A stretch of 64,000 nucleotides of DNA from an uncultured Bacteroidales bacterium (GTDB lineage: Bacteria > Bacteroidota > Bacteroidia > Bacteroidales > UBA932), in the NCBI GenBank assembly GCA_900316045.1, contig ONBM01000015.1, forward strand, positions 1-64,000. Reading direction: 5' to 3'. The notes under the pieces are model-generated. The model saw only the letters and a program-made list of their open reading frames with translations. It made no database searches and had not been told where the DNA came from. Every line of letters begins with the position of its first letter. The first letter of the stretch is position 1. Positions 1-10,383 of this stretch are shown one piece after another. The translations under genes and the position numbers were made by a program.

Positions 1-129
1 GTAAGATATATTATATGATTATCGTTATTTTCCATGTCCATTATTCGTAGAAGCATCGAAAGTTAAGAATAATTCCTCTGAGGCCAGCCATGAAATGTCA
101 TTTTGATAAGATACTAAATCATTTTTGAA

Positions 130-160
130 AACTATTTTTCTTGATGTGTCCGTAAATTTG
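130..160 (+). promoter_or_regulatory. Bacteroidetes-type promoter before the isomerase/SusCD operon
   Basis: A TTG at 131-133 lies 19 bp before TAAATTTG at 153-160, which fits the Bacteroidetes -33/-7 pattern (TTTG, TAnnTTTG). The first gene starts at 193, leaving a leader of roughly 25 nt. Bases 1-129 hold no gene that I can see. Confidence 0.55.
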
Positions 161-192
161 TAAATAAAAAAACACTAAAACACAACTTGATT

Positions 193-1617
193 ATGGGAAT
201 TTCTTATGCCAGCGTAGGACTTGTCGGTTGCGGCCTTGATGCATACTGGTCGCAATTCGCAGGATTGAGAGACACCCTGCTCGATTATCAGGATGTTATT
301 CGCAAGCACATGGAACGCCCAGGCTTGAATGTCATTGATGCAGGTCTGGTTGATGATGTGCCGAAATCCAGGAATATAGCTGCGTCGCTTAAGGAAGCCG
401 GCATAGGACTCCTTGTCATTTATGTAGCGACATATTCCTTGTCGTCAACACTCATGCCCCTTGTTAAGGGTATAGGAGCGCCTGTGCTGCTATTGAATGT
501 CCAGCCTTCTGAAAACATTGATTATGAATATCTGAACAGTCTTCCGGACAAGGCCGAAATGACGGGACTGTGGCTATCGTACTGCCAAGCCTGCTCCATC
601 CCGGAGTTCTCGTGCGTCCTGAACAGGGCTGGGATTCCGTACAGGATCGTTACAGGGCACTTGTCAGATGAGAGGGTATGGAAAGAGCTGGATGAATGGA
701 TCTGCGCCTCATATGCCGTCACTTCGCTGCGTCACTCTAATTTCGGACTGCTCGGCCATTATTACTGCGGAATGATGGATGTTTACACTGATCTCAGAGC
801 TGTGTCTTCCGTATTTGGCACGCATGTCGAAATAATCGAAATGTGTGAGTTGAAGGCGTTGAGGGATGCGGTGGCCGAAGATGAGGTCCGGACTAAGATA
901 GAGGAATTCAGCGAGGCTTTTGATGTGTCCCCTGCTTGCACGAGCCATGACCTTGAAAAGGCAGCCATGACCTCAGTTGCCATGGATCGGATGGTAAGCG
1001 GCCATAGCCTTGATGCCTTCGCTTATTATTATGAGGGGCATGAGGGAAACGAATATGAGGACATCGTTGCGTCGATGATTGCAGGCTGCACTCTACTGAC
1101 AGGGAGAGGAATGCCGACTGCCGGAGAGTGCGAGGTCAAGAATGCGCATGCCATGAAGATAATGTCCTTGCTTGGCGCAGGAGGCTCTTTTTCTGAATTC
1201 TATGCGATGGATTTCAAAGATGACGTCGTTCTGCTTGGTCACGACGGACCGGCTCATTTCAATATGGCTGAAGGCCGCGTCGGACTAGTTCCCCTTCCCG
1301 TGTTTCATGGGAAACCTGGTAAAGGACTCTCTATTCAAATGACTGTGAAGTATGGCCCGGTGACGCTTCTGTCGGTATGCGAAGGAAAGGATGGGATATT
1401 CTTCCTGGCAGCGGAAGGAGAGTCGGTTCCTGGTCCTACGCTCCAGATCGGCAATACCAACAGCCGGTACCGTTTTTCATGCCATGCGGGAGAGTTCGTT
1501 GAGAGATGGAGCCTCAACGGCCCTTCGCACCATTGTGCGATCGGCGTTGGACATATTGCATCAGAATTGGAGAAAGTGGCTTTCTTGCTGGGAATCCCTT
1601 TCGTCAAGATTTCATGA
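193..1617 (+). CDS. L-fucose/L-arabinose isomerase-family protein
   Basis: Predicted cytosolic sugar isomerase of 474 residues. It resembles the Bacteroidetes L-fucose/L-arabinose isomerase-type proteins, which interconvert aldoses and ketoses. Supporting motifs are GHYYCGMMDVYTDL in the middle, YYEGHEGNEYED, AGECEVKNAHAMK, and LGHDGPAHF with a histidine-rich GPSHHCAIGVGH near the C-terminus; the Glu and His residues are plausible metal ligands. An upstream TTG at 187 is in frame, but the ATG at 193 is the better start. It is the first gene of the operon with susC, susD and a GH106-like enzyme. The exact substrate (arabinose, fucose, rhamnose or other) cannot be set from the sequence. A sugar isomerase inside a SusCD operon suggests the released sugar is processed directly. 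Confidence 0.75.
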   Translation: MGISYASVGLVGCGLDAYWSQFAGLRDTLLDYQDVIRKHMERPGLNVIDAGLVDDVPKSRNIAASLKEAGIGLLVIYVATYSLSSTLMPLVKGIGAPVLLLNVQPSENIDYEYLNSLPDKAEMTGLWLSYCQACSIPEFSCVLNRAGIPYRIVTGHLSDERVWKELDEWICASYAVTSLRHSNFGLLGHYYCGMMDVYTDLRAVSSVFGTHVEIIEMCELKALRDAVAEDEVRTKIEEFSEAFDVSPACTSHDLEKAAMTSVAMDRMVSGHSLDAFAYYYEGHEGNEYEDIVASMIAGCTLLTGRGMPTAGECEVKNAHAMKIMSLLGAGGSFSEFYAMDFKDDVVLLGHDGPAHFNMAEGRVGLVPLPVFHGKPGKGLSIQMTVKYGPVTLLSVCEGKDGIFFLAAEGESVPGPTLQIGNTNSRYRFSCHAGEFVERWSLNGPSHHCAIGVGHIASELEKVAFLLGIPFVKIS

Positions 1618-1708
1618 TAAAGTATTAATGTCTTTATTTACTATTAATAATTATTATTGTATGTTTTACTACAGATCATTATCAAATTGGAGAAAGCATC
1701 AGGCATTC

Positions 1709-4700
1709 ATGAAACGATGCTTATCTATTTTGGCGGTAGGTCTGATGCCTGTGATTTTCGTCCAAGCGAAGGAAAACTGTTCCGAGGCAGTTTATGCCCA
1801 GTCACAGCAGCAGCGCACCGTAACCGTCAAAGGAACTGTAACCGATGCCGATGGACAACCTGCCATCGGAGCTAACGTTCTTGTGAAGGGAACGAGCATC
1901 GGCACGATGACGGACACAAACGGAAGCTTTTCGTTCGAGGCTCCGGCAGATGCCGTGCTTGAAGTATCTTACATCGGATTCGAGAGTCAGGAAATCTCCT
2001 TGAACGGGAGGACTAACCTGAACATAGTCCTTCAAGTGAACAAGAGAGCCCTTGACGAGGTTGTCGTCGTGGCATACGGTACCCAGAAAGCAAGGGCGGT
2101 CACGGGCTCCATGAGTAAAATGGATGCTGAGACCTTGAAAGACCAGCCAGTGTCCCAGATTGGAGAGAAGCTTCAGGGAAAATTCGCCGGCGTGCAGGTC
2201 AATCAAGCGAATGGAGAGCCTAACGGAGGCCTGACCATACGAATCAGGGGAGCGGCGTCAGTCAATGGTGGTAACGCCCCTCTTATCGTGATTGACGGAT
2301 TCCCTTCAAGCACCGGACTGGAGTCGATCAGCCCTGAGGAGATAGAAACCATCACCGTGCTGAAAGATGCTGCTGCATCTTCTCTCTATGGATCAAGGGC
2401 TGCGAACGGGGTCATTCTGGTTACGACGAAGACGGCTAAGCAAAACCAGGGAAAGCCGAAAATCGAATTCAGCGCATATTACGGAGTGGAAATCGTCCCT
2501 CAGCAGGGGCGGCCAGATGTTATGAATGCGCAAGAGTTCGCCCAGTTCAAGAAAGAATATTACGAAGATGCAGCTAAATACGAAGGTTACACGGGTGGCG
2601 TGCCAGAGTGCTATGCGCATCCTGAGCTGTTGAAAGAAGGAACCGATTGGCTAGATGTTTTATTACGGAATGCTTCGAACCAGAATTATAATCTGAATTT
2701 ATCAGCCGGAACTGACAAGCTCAGGAGCTCGGTAAACGTGAATTATAATAATAAAGAAGGTGTCGTGCTGGAGACTTTCTCCGATCGTTTCGCCGTGCGG
2801 TCCAATAATTCCTACGTGGCCAACGATCACCTGACTTTCGGGCTGAACCTTTCCGGCTCTTATACAAAAGGTCAGCTGACCGGCGGATTTGGAAACGGTC
2901 GCGTAGTCATGATGTCTTCTATACTCATGGATCCTCAGCTGAAATACAAAAATGATGATGGTACTTATCCGATTTCATATTCCCAGCCAGGGATGTTCGC
3001 AAACCCTAACTTCTATCTGGTCCTCAAGCAGACGAAGACCCCTTCGAAGACGTTGAGGGGCACCGTCAATGCTTACGTAGACGTGAATATAATCGAAGGT
3101 CTGAAATACCGTCTGAGCGCCAATGCCGACCTTACCAGCAATTCAGGCTCGCTATGGGTTCCTTCCACTGCAAACGGAGGCATGTTCAGCGCTCCTCCGC
3201 AGCCTGCCTACGGAAGGTATTCAACTTCCAATAACCGCAACTGGCTTGTCGAAAATACGTTAACCTATCACAAGACGCTCTGGGACGACCACAATTTCGA
3301 CGTGTTGCTTGGTTACACTGCGCAAAAGAGCAAATCGGAGAATGCAAGGATAGATGCGAACCAGTACCCGGACGATGAGATTTCATGGTTTGGAGCTGCA
3401 ATCAACAGGGTTGGCAATTCCGATGCAAACGGGTGGGGGACATGGTCTCTGATCTCGTATCTCGGAAGGTTCAATTACGACTATAAAGGAAAGTACCTGC
3501 TTCAGGTTTCCTATCGACGGGATGGATGCTCACGTTTCGGCTCCGATGCAAGATGGGCTGATTTTCCTTCCGTGTCGTTTGGCTGGATCGTTTCTGACGA
3601 GAGTTTCATGAAGTCTCTGGACAAACTCAGCTACCTGAAAATTCGTGGAAGCTATGGCACCGTGGGCAACTACAACATCGGTAACTACACTTCATTAAAT
3701 TCAATAGGCTCCTATAACTATGTGTTTAACGGTGCCATTACGTCGGGAAGAGCGATCTCTGCGATCGGAAACAGCAATCTGACGTGGGAGAAGACGAATC
3801 AGTGGGATCTAGGCATGGACATCGGATTCTTCAACGACAGGATATTCCTGGTCTATGATTTCTATCGCAAGCAGACGAAGGGACTTCTCTATCAGATAGA
3901 CATCCCTTATTCTACAGGATTCTCTTCAGTGCCTTCAAACATAGGCAAATTCCGTTTCTGGGGTCATGAAATCAGTCTCGAAACCAAGAACTTGGTCGGC
4001 AAGTTCCGCTGGAACACTCAGATAAACGTTTCCATCGACAGGAACAGAGCCATCCAGCTTGGAACGAATAATACTCCTATCGGAGGTTATTACAACCAGG
4101 GGGATTACAACCGCACGGTAGTCGGACGTCACCTCGGCGAATTCTACGGCTACATCTACGATGGAGTGTTCATGACTCAGGAAGAATACGAAAAGGGACC
4201 TAAGCATTACTCTTCCATGGTCGGAACCGTCAGGATGAAAGATCTCAATGACGATAACATCATCGACGAGAAGGACCGCACCTTCATCGGAGATCCGAAT
4301 CCGGATTTCACGTTCGGTATAACGAACACCTTCTCATGGAAGAATTTCGATGCCAGCCTGCTTCTAACCGGCTCGGTCGGAAACGACATCCTGGATGCAG
4401 GGTATGAATCTTATGAGAACATAGACGGATGCTTCAACGTGTTCAAATATGTCAAGGATCGCTGGCGTTCCGAGGACAACCCTGGCAAGGGCATCGTTCC
4501 AAGGACCAGAGCCGGCACCACGGAGCTCTTCCGATATAACAACTCAAGATGGGTCGATGACGGTTCGTATCTGCGCGTGAAGAATCTCACCATCGGCTAC
4601 ACTGTCCCTCTGAAGTCTGCTGACTTTATCAGCGGGCTGAGGGTGTACTTCAGCGCACAGAACCTGCTGACGATAACAGGCTATCATGGAATGAACCCTG

Positions 4701-4801
4701 AAATCAGCAGTTATGGATACGACGGACTCAGGCAAGGCGTGGATTATACGGCATACCCTGTCGCCAGAGTCTATTCGTTCGGACTTAATCTCAACTTCTA
4801 A
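1709..4801 (+). CDS. SusC-type TonB-dependent outer-membrane glycan transporter
   Basis: About 1030 residues, usual for SusC/RagA proteins, which import oligosaccharides across the outer membrane with TonB energy. The N-terminus MKRCLSILAVGLMPVIF is a clear signal peptide. A carboxypeptidase-regulatory-like domain follows (VKGTVTDADGQPAIGANV), then the TonB-box-like DEVVVVAYGT near residue 115, the plug with RIRGAASVNGGNAPLIVIDG, and a long C-terminal beta barrel ending in an aromatic strand (SFGLNLNF). The frame is open further upstream and another ATG exists at 1628, but the signal peptide supports 1709. Its TAA shares one base with the susD ATG, so the pair is translationally coupled. There is no separate promoter between the isomerase gene and susC that I can see. 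Confidence 0.93.
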   Translation: MKRCLSILAVGLMPVIFVQAKENCSEAVYAQSQQQRTVTVKGTVTDADGQPAIGANVLVKGTSIGTMTDTNGSFSFEAPADAVLEVSYIGFESQEISLNGRTNLNIVLQVNKRALDEVVVVAYGTQKARAVTGSMSKMDAETLKDQPVSQIGEKLQGKFAGVQVNQANGEPNGGLTIRIRGAASVNGGNAPLIVIDGFPSSTGLESISPEEIETITVLKDAAASSLYGSRAANGVILVTTKTAKQNQGKPKIEFSAYYGVEIVPQQGRPDVMNAQEFAQFKKEYYEDAAKYEGYTGGVPECYAHPELLKEGTDWLDVLLRNASNQNYNLNLSAGTDKLRSSVNVNYNNKEGVVLETFSDRFAVRSNNSYVANDHLTFGLNLSGSYTKGQLTGGFGNGRVVMMSSILMDPQLKYKNDDGTYPISYSQPGMFANPNFYLVLKQTKTPSKTLRGTVNAYVDVNIIEGLKYRLSANADLTSNSGSLWVPSTANGGMFSAPPQPAYGRYSTSNNRNWLVENTLTYHKTLWDDHNFDVLLGYTAQKSKSENARIDANQYPDDEISWFGAAINRVGNSDANGWGTWSLISYLGRFNYDYKGKYLLQVSYRRDGCSRFGSDARWADFPSVSFGWIVSDESFMKSLDKLSYLKIRGSYGTVGNYNIGNYTSLNSIGSYNYVFNGAITSGRAISAIGNSNLTWEKTNQWDLGMDIGFFNDRIFLVYDFYRKQTKGLLYQIDIPYSTGFSSVPSNIGKFRFWGHEISLETKNLVGKFRWNTQINVSIDRNRAIQLGTNNTPIGGYYNQGDYNRTVVGRHLGEFYGYIYDGVFMTQEEYEKGPKHYSSMVGTVRMKDLNDDNIIDEKDRTFIGDPNPDFTFGITNTFSWKNFDASLLLTGSVGNDILDAGYESYENIDGCFNVFKYVKDRWRSEDNPGKGIVPRTRAGTTELFRYNNSRWVDDGSYLRVKNLTIGYTVPLKSADFISGLRVYFSAQNLLTITGYHGMNPEISSYGYDGLRQGVDYTAYPVARVYSFGLNLNF

Positions 4802-6357
4802 TGAGGAATATCATGAAAAAAATAGTAATCGCAATGTGTGTGGCTGCTGCCAGCCTAGGCGCTGTTTCATGCAGCAACTCTTTTCTGGAGCAGACTCCTG
4901 AGACAGGACTGACATCCGATACTTTCTATAAGACCGTATCTCACATGCAGCAAGCCCTGATTGCTTGCTACCCTGGAGTGCGCACGGTGGCTCAGGAAGG
5001 AATATTCATGGATGAAATGCGCTCTGACAATGCTTTCTACACCCGGTATTCTCCTGACAGAGGAGCCTATCTGGGGACAGAGACCTTGGCGCTTTTCTTG
5101 GAGACTGGTGCATCCAACAGCTGGGATCATATTTGGAACCATTATCGCGAGGTTTACAGATATGTCTGCAGGACGAATGTCCTCATCGACAGGATTGAAT
5201 CTTCCGATTTGTCCGAGGACGAAACAAATGGCATCAAGGCAGAGGCTTTGTTCCTAAGGGCATTTTATTATTTCGATTTAGTCCAGCATTGGGGAAGAGT
5301 CCCGCTAGTGCTGCACTTGTTCGGCAATGTCAATGATGCTTTCGTTGCAAAAGCCACGTTGGATGAGCTGTACGGCCAGATGCTTTCTGACATCAACGAG
5401 GCGATAAGCCTTGGCTTGCCTATTGCGACCACTTTCCCTCAGAATGGACATGCGACTATGGGGGCGGCAAAGATGCTCAGGGCATATATTAATATGTCTA
5501 AGCCATCCCCGGATTATCCGACTGCGGAAAAAGACCTGATTGACATAACCAAGATGAACTACAAGCTTCTGGATGACTATTCCTCGATTTTCTTGAAAAC
5601 CAACAAGAATAATCAGGAATCCATATTCGAAGCTCAGTTCACCGAGGACGGGAGCACCGATCAGTATTCGACATTCCCTTGGAACCTGATTCCTAGGTGC
5701 AGCAATAATGAAGTGCTCATGGGCATAGCCGGAGGAAACTATACCGGTGGTGGCGGCGGCTGGTGCGTGCCTACCCAGGAGATGATTGATTCCTATGAAA
5801 AGGGAGACTTGCGTCTGGATGCTTCCATCAGTGTTGCGGAAGGGCATATTAATCAGAGCGAGCAATTCACCTTCACGGAGATGAAATCCGTCATCGGATA
5901 TGTGAAACCGGCGGACAAGGATTTCCATTACATGGTTAAGAAATATTATCACCCGCCTTATGCATATTCTATGAGGGCAGACGATAATTTCCCTGTTTAT
6001 CGTTATTCAGGAGCCCTGCTGTTGCTTTCGGAGTGCTTGGTAAAGGAGAATAAGAGCAGCGAGGCTCTGCCGTATATCAATCAGGTGAGAGCCAGGGCCG
6101 GGCTACAGCCATTGGAGAGCGTCACCATCGAGAACGTCATGGATGAAATGCGTCACGAACTGGCGTTTGAAAATCACCGCTGGCAGGATCTGGTCAGGAA
6201 TGACATGGCTATCCCTGTGATGACCGAATTCGGCAAGACAATGAAGTCTCTATATGGCTGGATTCTTCCTGAAGCATTCAACGTAACAGAAGCCAGGCTA
6301 GTCTATCCTATCCCTCAGCATGAATATGATTTCAATAAGCTATTGACTGATGAATAA
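4801..6357 (+). CDS. SusD/RagB-family surface glycan-binding lipoprotein
   Basis: A 518-residue SusD-like protein. It caps the SusC barrel and binds glycan at the cell surface. The N-terminus carries a lipoprotein signal with lipobox-like GAVSC, followed by the typical NSFLEQTPE segment. Family helices are visible (LRAFYYFDLVQHWGRVPL; NQVRARAGLQPL; MRHELAFENHRWQDLVR). The ATG at 4801 overlaps the susC stop; a second ATG at 4813 (MKKIVIAMC) gives a more compact signal peptide and is an alternative start. The 3' end overlaps the next gene by 8 bp, so the susC-susD-hydrolase trio is likely one translational unit. Glycan specificity is not readable from the sequence. Confidence 0.93.
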   Translation: MRNIMKKIVIAMCVAAASLGAVSCSNSFLEQTPETGLTSDTFYKTVSHMQQALIACYPGVRTVAQEGIFMDEMRSDNAFYTRYSPDRGAYLGTETLALFLETGASNSWDHIWNHYREVYRYVCRTNVLIDRIESSDLSEDETNGIKAEALFLRAFYYFDLVQHWGRVPLVLHLFGNVNDAFVAKATLDELYGQMLSDINEAISLGLPIATTFPQNGHATMGAAKMLRAYINMSKPSPDYPTAEKDLIDITKMNYKLLDDYSSIFLKTNKNNQESIFEAQFTEDGSTDQYSTFPWNLIPRCSNNEVLMGIAGGNYTGGGGGWCVPTQEMIDSYEKGDLRLDASISVAEGHINQSEQFTFTEMKSVIGYVKPADKDFHYMVKKYYHPPYAYSMRADDNFPVYRYSGALLLLSECLVKENKSSEALPYINQVRARAGLQPLESVTIENVMDEMRHELAFENHRWQDLVRNDMAIPVMTEFGKTMKSLYGWILPEAFNVTEARLVYPIPQHEYDFNKLLTDE

Positions 6358-9300
6358 GCAGTCATACCTTAAATTGATGAGCATGGCGGCCATCCTCGGT
6401 TGTGTTCTCTGCGGTTGTAAAGGGGGCGGCAGAGAGCAGGCCGGGGACGGCTTTGCTTCCATCGCAGAGTCTTTCAAGAATCCGCCATCGGAGTATCGCA
6501 CCTTCCCGTTTGCCGTATGGAATGATAAAATGAGCGAGGAGGGCATAGATAGACAGCTTGAAGATATGAAGGCTCAGGGATGCGGGGGAGTTATCATTCA
6601 TCCTCGCCCGGGTTTGATTACCGAGTACCTTTCTGACGAATGGTTTTCTCTCTACAAGCATGCTGTGTCAAAGGCCGAGAGCCTCGGGATGGAAATCTGG
6701 ATTTACGACGAGAATTCCTATCCGAGCGGATTCGCAGGCGGTCATGTGCCTGCCCGGATGCCGGAATCCTATGATCTGGGGGAAGGCTTGGCATTGACGA
6801 AAACCGATATCCTGCCTCCGGATGCTGATTCCTGCTTCATTTGCCTTAAGAAAGAAGGTGATAGTTGGGAAGACATAACCGCAGACCTGTCCTTATTCAA
6901 AGGCAGTCCGGGGGAGTATTATCTCTATAGGAAAACCTATGAGCGAAAATCCGACTGGTATGGAGGATTCTCTTACGTAGACCTTATGAAGCCAGGGGTA
7001 ACCGATAAGTTCCTTGAGATAACCATGAGCGGATACGAGAAGACATTTCCGGATGAATTCGGAAAGACGATCAAGGGGGTTTTCTCCGACGAGCCTAACA
7101 TAGCTACGCCCGGAGGCATACGCTGGACTCCCGGACTCTTTGCCGAATTCCAGAAAAGGTGGGGGTATGACCTAAAGCCTCTGCTGCCTCTTCTTCAGGA
7201 AGAGACTGGCGACTGGAAGCGAGTACGGCATAATTACATGCAGACGCTTCTGGATTTGTTCATCGAGAACTGGTCGAAGCCTTTCAGCGCTTATTGCACA
7301 AGGCATGGTCTCAAATGGACGGGACATTACTGGGAGCATGATTGGCCAAACATGAACCAGGGTCCGGACAACATGGCTATGTACGCATGGCACCAGATGC
7401 CGGGAATTGACATGCTGTTCAATCAATTCAACGAGGAAAACCCACAGGCTCAGTTCGGGAATGTGCGTTCCGTGAAGGAGCTGCGCAGCGTTGCCAACCA
7501 GATGGGATATTCTCGCACGTTGAGCGAGACATACGGAGGCGGAGGCTGGGATGAGACTTTCAAAGATTTCAAGCGTCTGGGAGACTGGGAATATGTTCTT
7601 GGCGTGAATTTCATGAACCAGCATCTGTCGCATGCAACCCTTTCCGGAGCCAGGAAATACGATTATCCTCCGGTGTTCTCCTATCATTCTCCTTGGTGGG
7701 AAGATTATGGGGGAATCAACGACTATTTCGGGAGGCTTTCATTGGTGCTCAGCAAAGGAACGCAGAAAAATAATCTATTGATACTGGAGCCGAATTCTAC
7801 GATCTGGAGCTATTTCTCCCACTCAGGAAGCGACCCGAAACTGTTCGAAATCGGGAAATCTTTCCAGGATTTCGTGACCATGCTTGAGAAAAATCAAGTT
7901 GAGTATGATCTGGGTTCGGAAAACATAATCAAGGATCATGGGTCTGTCGAAGACGGCCTTCTTGTTGTGGGAGATGCTGCCTACTCCACGGTTGTGCTTC
8001 CTCCGATGATGGAGAATCTCAACAAACCTGTCTTCGATCTGCTTGTTGAATTTTTGAAGGAGGGCGGAAATCTGCTGGCGTTCTCTTCTCCGAGCCTGAT
8101 TGACGGCGCTCCAAATGATAAGCTCGCAGAGGTGATGAGCAATTTCGCTGTCATCCCTGGTCTTGACGAAGAAGTCATTCGGGACAAATTCAATGATTTC
8201 ATGCCTGTCCTGTCATTCTCCGGAGGCGATCTGTACCATCAGAGGCGAGAGTACTCTGATGGCGAGCTGATCTTCCTCGTCAATTCTTCTATGGAAGAGC
8301 CGGTGAAAGGCAGTTTGGAGCTGAGTGGAAAATCGGTTGTCCGCATGGATGCTTTGACAGGAGAAATATATTCCTATGATGCCGTTAGCGGACAAGGGGG
8401 CACTCTCAAAGCCGATTTCGATCTTGAGCCAGCCGGAAGCCTAGTCTTATTCTTCTCTAAGCGAAATCTGAAATATCCTCAGGCGCCTGCAATAGCAGGG
8501 CATGAAAAGGTTCCGGCTAATTCGGGCGTGGTTGTCAAGAGGTTGAGGGATAATGTGCTGAACGTGGATTTCTGCGACTTGACCGTGAAAGGCAAGGCTT
8601 ACAAGAATCTGTATTTCGCTTCCGCAGCAGACATAGCTTTCAAGGAGCATGGCTTCGCCAACGGCAACCCTTGGAACACTTCCGTTCAATATAAGCGGAA
8701 CATACTCGACAGAGACACTTTCAGCGACGGAGGATTCAAGGTTACATACAGGTTCACGATCAACGAAGATTTCGATTATTCCGGATTCAAGCTGGTTTCG
8801 GAAAAGCCTGAGATATTTTCTGTTTCTGTGAATGGCAATCCTGTTAAACCTGCTGATGGGGAATGGTGGCTTGACCGTTCTTTCGGGGTTTATCACATCG
8901 GGAATGTCGTGCATAAGGGGATAAATGTCGTCGGGGTTAGCGTCAGCCCAATGAGCGTTTTCGCAGAGATTGAGCCAATTTACATATTGGGAGATTTTTC
9001 AGTGAGCCCGGAAAAACTGGGATGGAGCATTTCCGCTCCGGTTGGAAATATGGGACTGGGCAGTTGGAAAACCCAGGGGCAGCCTTTCTATTCTTGGGAT
9101 GTCTCATATGTAAAGGAATATGTCATCGATGACCTTACTAGGCCTTACTCCATCAGCCTCAATAAATGGAACGGAACCGTGGCTGAAGTGTTCGTAAATG
9201 GAGAGAAGGCAGGCTCCATCGGATTCGATCCTTTCAGGCTGGACATCTCCAAGTTCCTGAAGAAGGGGGTTAACGAGATTGACGTAAGGGTCGTAGGCAG

Positions 9301-9451
9301 CCATGCTAACCTTCTGGGACCTTTCTATTCGACTTCAACTCACGGCCTGGCATCACCTTGGCACTGGAAGAATGTCAAGAATGACATTCCGGGCAACGAC
9401 TACCGCATGTACGATTACGGCCTTATGGAAGACTACGACTTGGAAAAATAA
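6350..9451 (+). CDS. GH106-like glycoside hydrolase lipoprotein (putative alpha-L-rhamnosidase)
   Basis: A 1033-residue secreted enzyme. A signal peptide ends in a lipobox (VLCGC), so it is probably anchored to a membrane by lipid. The N-terminal half looks like a TIM-barrel hydrolase: FPFAVWNDKMSEEGIDRQLEDM, then GGVIIHPRPG, YDENSYPSGFAGG, FSDEPNI near residue 246 and SETYGGGGWD near residue 392. These Glu/Asp positions are the likely catalytic acids by analogy with the GH106/alpha-L-rhamnosidase group. The C-terminal third has beta-sandwich, galactose-binding-like character (SLNKWNGTVAEVFVNGEKAG). It overlaps susD by 8 bp. The broad hydrolase assignment is good; the rhamnosidase specificity is only moderately supported and a related family is possible. 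Confidence 0.7.
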   Translation: MNKQSYLKLMSMAAILGCVLCGCKGGGREQAGDGFASIAESFKNPPSEYRTFPFAVWNDKMSEEGIDRQLEDMKAQGCGGVIIHPRPGLITEYLSDEWFSLYKHAVSKAESLGMEIWIYDENSYPSGFAGGHVPARMPESYDLGEGLALTKTDILPPDADSCFICLKKEGDSWEDITADLSLFKGSPGEYYLYRKTYERKSDWYGGFSYVDLMKPGVTDKFLEITMSGYEKTFPDEFGKTIKGVFSDEPNIATPGGIRWTPGLFAEFQKRWGYDLKPLLPLLQEETGDWKRVRHNYMQTLLDLFIENWSKPFSAYCTRHGLKWTGHYWEHDWPNMNQGPDNMAMYAWHQMPGIDMLFNQFNEENPQAQFGNVRSVKELRSVANQMGYSRTLSETYGGGGWDETFKDFKRLGDWEYVLGVNFMNQHLSHATLSGARKYDYPPVFSYHSPWWEDYGGINDYFGRLSLVLSKGTQKNNLLILEPNSTIWSYFSHSGSDPKLFEIGKSFQDFVTMLEKNQVEYDLGSENIIKDHGSVEDGLLVVGDAAYSTVVLPPMMENLNKPVFDLLVEFLKEGGNLLAFSSPSLIDGAPNDKLAEVMSNFAVIPGLDEEVIRDKFNDFMPVLSFSGGDLYHQRREYSDGELIFLVNSSMEEPVKGSLELSGKSVVRMDALTGEIYSYDAVSGQGGTLKADFDLEPAGSLVLFFSKRNLKYPQAPAIAGHEKVPANSGVVVKRLRDNVLNVDFCDLTVKGKAYKNLYFASAADIAFKEHGFANGNPWNTSVQYKRNILDRDTFSDGGFKVTYRFTINEDFDYSGFKLVSEKPEIFSVSVNGNPVKPADGEWWLDRSFGVYHIGNVVHKGINVVGVSVSPMSVFAEIEPIYILGDFSVSPEKLGWSISAPVGNMGLGSWKTQGQPFYSWDVSYVKEYVIDDLTRPYSISLNKWNGTVAEVFVNGEKAGSIGFDPFRLDISKFLKKGVNEIDVRVVGSHANLLGPFYSTSTHGLASPWHWKNVKNDIPGNDYRMYDYGLMEDYDLEK

Positions 9452-9478
9452 CTTGTGTACTTTCATCTCTATTGAATT

Positions 9479-9513
9479 GAGGGCATGCTGCTTGTGACGG
9501 CATGCCCTCTTTT
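9479..9513 (+). terminator. Rho-independent terminator after the SusCD operon
   Basis: A perfect 10-bp stem, GAGGGCATGC (9479-9488) with GCATGCCCTC (9500-9509), around an 11-nt loop and followed by TTTT. It ends the 0.2-9.5 kb operon. Confidence 0.85.
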
Positions 9514-10068
9514 GTTCCCCCAGCACGAATGTACTCTAACGGGTGAAAGTCCACAACCCACCCTGATAGTGGGACGGTTACAGCCAAAGGCGGGGTGTCC
9601 CTATCGAGGGGAATCTGAAGGAAGCCAGCGGCTAACGGTTGACCCGATGAACAAGAACTTGGTATAAGGCTGGAAGGCAGGGGCAATGCTGCAAATGAAG
9701 TATATGCCCGGAAATTATCCGAACTGCTGACAGTAAACCAAGCGGGTATAAACGGGAAAGAGTACGTCCATAACTGGGGAGGTCTCGCAGACGAGACTTC
9801 GGAAAAAAGAAGTCGAGCAGTAACAACGAACTGCGGGAGGTCATCCGAGCTATTGGAAGGTGTCGAACGGATGGAGCGGAGGGGACACCCGTTTGTGCGC
9901 TATGCGGACGACAGCCTATACTTCAGCAAGAGCAGACGAAGGGCAGAGAGTGTGTGCGAGGGTTCACGTAGTTCATTGAGAAGAAACTTCCCTTGAAGGT
10001 GAGCCGAGAGAAGACGGAAGTGGGCTATGCGCAGGGGATGAAATTCCTCGGCAACTCATTCTATAAGA

Positions 10069-10164
10069 CAGGAGAAGGCTGAAGGTTGCGGGCGCATCCC
10101 TGCGCCGCCGCGCCCGTCCCGTTCGTCTTCCCCAGGAGAAGGCTGAAGGTTGCGGGCGCATCCC
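10069..10164 (+). repeat. 32-bp direct repeat with 64-bp offset inside the intron remnant
   Basis: The 32 bases at 10069-10100 recur exactly at 10133-10164, separated by a 32-nt GC-rich linker. Relative to the expected maturase sequence, the first copy plus linker is a 64-bp insertion. Confidence 0.8.
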
Positions 10165-10383
10165 ATGAGCATCGCCAAGCTGAAAGCAAAATTGAAATTG
10201 CTGGCAGGCCGAAGCGACGGAATGGGATACGAGCGGCGCAAACAGATACTGCATCAGGCGATGCTGGGCTGGGTCAACTACTTCAAGCTGGCGGATATGA
10301 AGAAGTAGCTTGAGACAATAGACCAGTTGCTCCGCAGGCGAATAAGAATGGGTATCTGGAAAGCGTGGAAGCGACCGCGTACA

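Noticed and set aside
1391-1708. A longer N-terminus for SusC starting inside the isomerase gene
   Set aside because: The extension overlaps a conserved gene end and would bury the clear signal peptide that starts at 1709.
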